Shown one piece after another: positions 62,729 through 64,000 of a stretch of DNA of 64,000 nt (positions within the stretch are counted from its first letter, which is position 1; each line of letters opens with the position of its first letter). Source of the DNA: CAVSJJ01 sp963771015 (GTDB lineage: Bacteria > Actinomycetota > Actinomycetes > Actinomycetales > Dermatophilaceae); assembly GCA_963771015.1 (NCBI GenBank), contig CAVYRN010000006.1, positions 124,001 to 188,000 of the forward strand, written 5' to 3'. The notes below the pieces were generated by a model. It had not been told where the DNA came from. It saw nothing but the letters and a program-made list of their open reading frames with translations, and did no database searches. The translations under genes and the position numbers were made by a program.

Positions 62729-64000
62729 CGGTTCACCTCTCTGACCCGCTCGGCGGCCTCGGCGAGCCGGCCCGCCTGCTGGGTCGACACGGACAGGCTG
62801 TCGACGGCGGAGGTGTAGCGGGCGAGCTCGGTGGTGTACAGGTCACTGGCGTGGCCGAGCAGGAGCTCGCGGGCCTTGTCCGCCATCGTCCGGACCGCCT
62901 GGTCTCCGAAGATGGCCTCGAGGATCTTCTGCGCGAGAACCGAGGTCCCTCCGGCGATGGCGATCTCGCCGCCGACGAGACCACCGGTATGGGCGAAGCT
63001 GACGAGCATGAGGAACAGCCCGATGCCGTTGACTCCGTATGCCGCGATGCGCGCATTGGTCCGCCGGCTGCCGCCCTCTCCCCGGACCAGATCGAGGACC
63101 TCGCCCTGCCAGTCCCGCACGAGTCGCTCGATGCGGGCATCCACGTCCTCGGAGGCGCGCGCCAGCTCGGGGCTGCTCCCCAGCAGCGTGTCGCCGCCGG
63201 GCATCCGGCGCCAGGCACGACTGGTCTCGATGGCGGCGCTGTCGGCGTGCGCGCGCAGCAGGGCGGCGACCCCGGTCTGGAGGGCCTCGTCGAGGTGTTC
63301 GCCGGATGGGGGGACCTCGCCCTTGACGGCAGCGGCGACCCGGTCGCGCCACTTGCCGACCGTCGACTCGACCTGGCGGAAGAACTCGCCCGTGCCGACG
63401 AACTCCTGCCATCGGGCAAGCACCTCGCCCCGGAGCAGCGTTCCGTCGGTCATGCCCTCGCGGACAGCGGCCTCGGCGGCCTCGAACTCGCCGGCCGCCA
63501 CCTTGAGAAGCTGGCCACTCGCGGCTGCCTGGGCCTCACTCGCGGCCTCGAGGCGGGCGGTGCGGTCGCCCAGCGACTCCACGGCACCGCGCAGGGTCTG
63601 CTCGACGATGATCGCCCGGGCCCGAGCGTCGCCCGCCAGGGCGTGCAGCCAGGCCCGGAGACGGCCCATCGCCGAGTCCGGAAGGGCGCCGTCGGCGGTG
63701 AGCGTCGTCTCGGGGATCGTGAAGATCGGCGTCGTCGCCAGCCCCTGGTCGCGGAGCATCTCCACGAGGTGCGGACGAACCTCGTCGACGATCTCGGGCG
63801 GCACCCGGTCGAGGACGATGGCGACGGCGGTGCCCCGCTCGGAGGCGGTGCGGAGCAGCTCCCACGGGACGGCGTCGGCATACCGGGCGGCGGTCGTGAC
63901 GAAGAGCCAGAGGTCGGCCGCCGCGAGGAGCTGGGTGGCGAGCTCACGGTGGGCGTGGACGACCGAGTCGATGTCGGGGGCGTCGAGCAGGGCCATCCCC
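62725..64000 (-). CDS. Membrane-associated GTPase, dynamin-like, upstream member (partial)
   Basis: The 5' end lies beyond the window; about 425 C-terminal residues are visible. The DxxG motif appears as 'MALLDAPDIDSV' at the visible start, so the P-loop is outside. After the G domain come long helical, Ala/Glu-rich segments and a hydrophobic pair of helices near residues 325-370 ('GIGLFLMLVSFAHTGGLVGGEIAIAGGTSVLAQKILEAIFG', positions given). The C-terminal part is helical. It overlaps the second GTPase gene by ATGA. The two are clearly co-translated, which suggests a heteromeric membrane complex. Confidence 0.78.
   Translation of the reverse strand, partial: GMALLDAPDIDSVVHAHRELATQLLAAADLWLFVTTAARYADAVPWELLRTASERGTAVAIVLDRVPPEIVDEVRPHLVEMLRDQGLATTPIFTIPETTLTADGALPDSAMGRLRAWLHALAGDARARAIIVEQTLRGAVESLGDRTARLEAASEAQAAASGQLLKVAAGEFEAAEAAVREGMTDGTLLRGEVLARWQEFVGTGEFFRQVESTVGKWRDRVAAAVKGEVPPSGEHLDEALQTGVAALLRAHADSAAIETSRAWRRMPGGDTLLGSSPELARASEDVDARIERLVRDWQGEVLDLVRGEGGSRRTNARIAAYGVNGIGLFLMLVSFAHTGGLVGGEIAIAGGTSVLAQKILEAIFGDQAVRTMADKARELLLGHASDLYTTELARYTSAVDSLSVSTQQAGRLAEAAERVREVNR

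Overview
The window is about 72% G+C, densely coded on both strands, and has GTG starts, mycothiol- and F420-linked enzymes, a ClpP1/ClpP2 pair and a translational T-box before ileS. All of this points to an actinobacterium. The gene content and the heavy use of the heptamer GGCATAC suggest Micrococcales, perhaps Intrasporangiaceae, but that placement is inference. From memory, the core order folC, valS, clpX, clpP2, clpP1, tig, rpiB, Rv2466c-like, pepN, glbO, aglA, ABC-F, ssb follows the Mycobacterium tuberculosis Rv2447c-Rv2478c segment, with species-specific insertions.

Bases 1-6500 hold the end of a modular secreted protein, folC, a 73-residue SH3/Tudor-like protein and ileS behind a T-box leader. 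Bases 6550-12860 hold the most interesting locus. A cobalamin riboswitch precedes a five-gene run: a secreted alpha/alpha-barrel protein and a secreted DUF4430-like protein, which match the two halves of animal transcobalamin and intrinsic factor, then an ECF transporter (EcfT, fused EcfA, S component). This looks like a cell-surface B12 capture and import system. ecfA carries a +1 frameshift. Bases 13000-27300 hold a DUF4916 gene, an acyltransferase, valS, a C39-peptidase-like orphan, clpX, a glycosyltransferase/deacetylase pair, clpP2-clpP1, an MFS gene, a three-repeat surface protein and tig.

Bases 27500-28716 are a noncoding mosaic: a decayed membrane-protein gene, a 20-bp tandem array in register with the 3' end of tRNA-Gly, tRNA-Pro and two further short-repeat arrays. 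Bases 28717-45839 carry trmB, a SpoIIE-type phosphatase, rpiB, a mycothiol nitroreductase homologue with CPWA in place of CPWC, pepN, an MscS channel, glbO, a GH13 alpha-glucosidase, a GDPD phosphodiesterase, an MFS exporter, a deazaflavin oxidoreductase, thioesterases, a serine hydrolase and a RecQ helicase with a phosphoribosyltransferase-like tail.

Bases 45965-52504 are a glgX-treY-treZ operon for making trehalose from glycogen. treY and treZ each contain one extra base. Bases 52699-57013 look like a small fatty-acid/F420 neighbourhood (SDR, deazaflavin oxidoreductase, acyl-CoA dehydrogenase with a divergent TetR regulator and a palindromic operator, LLM oxidoreductase). The right end has a methyltransferase, a GNAT acetyltransferase, ettA, an ssb paralogue and two overlapping membrane-associated GTPase genes, the last cut by the window edge.
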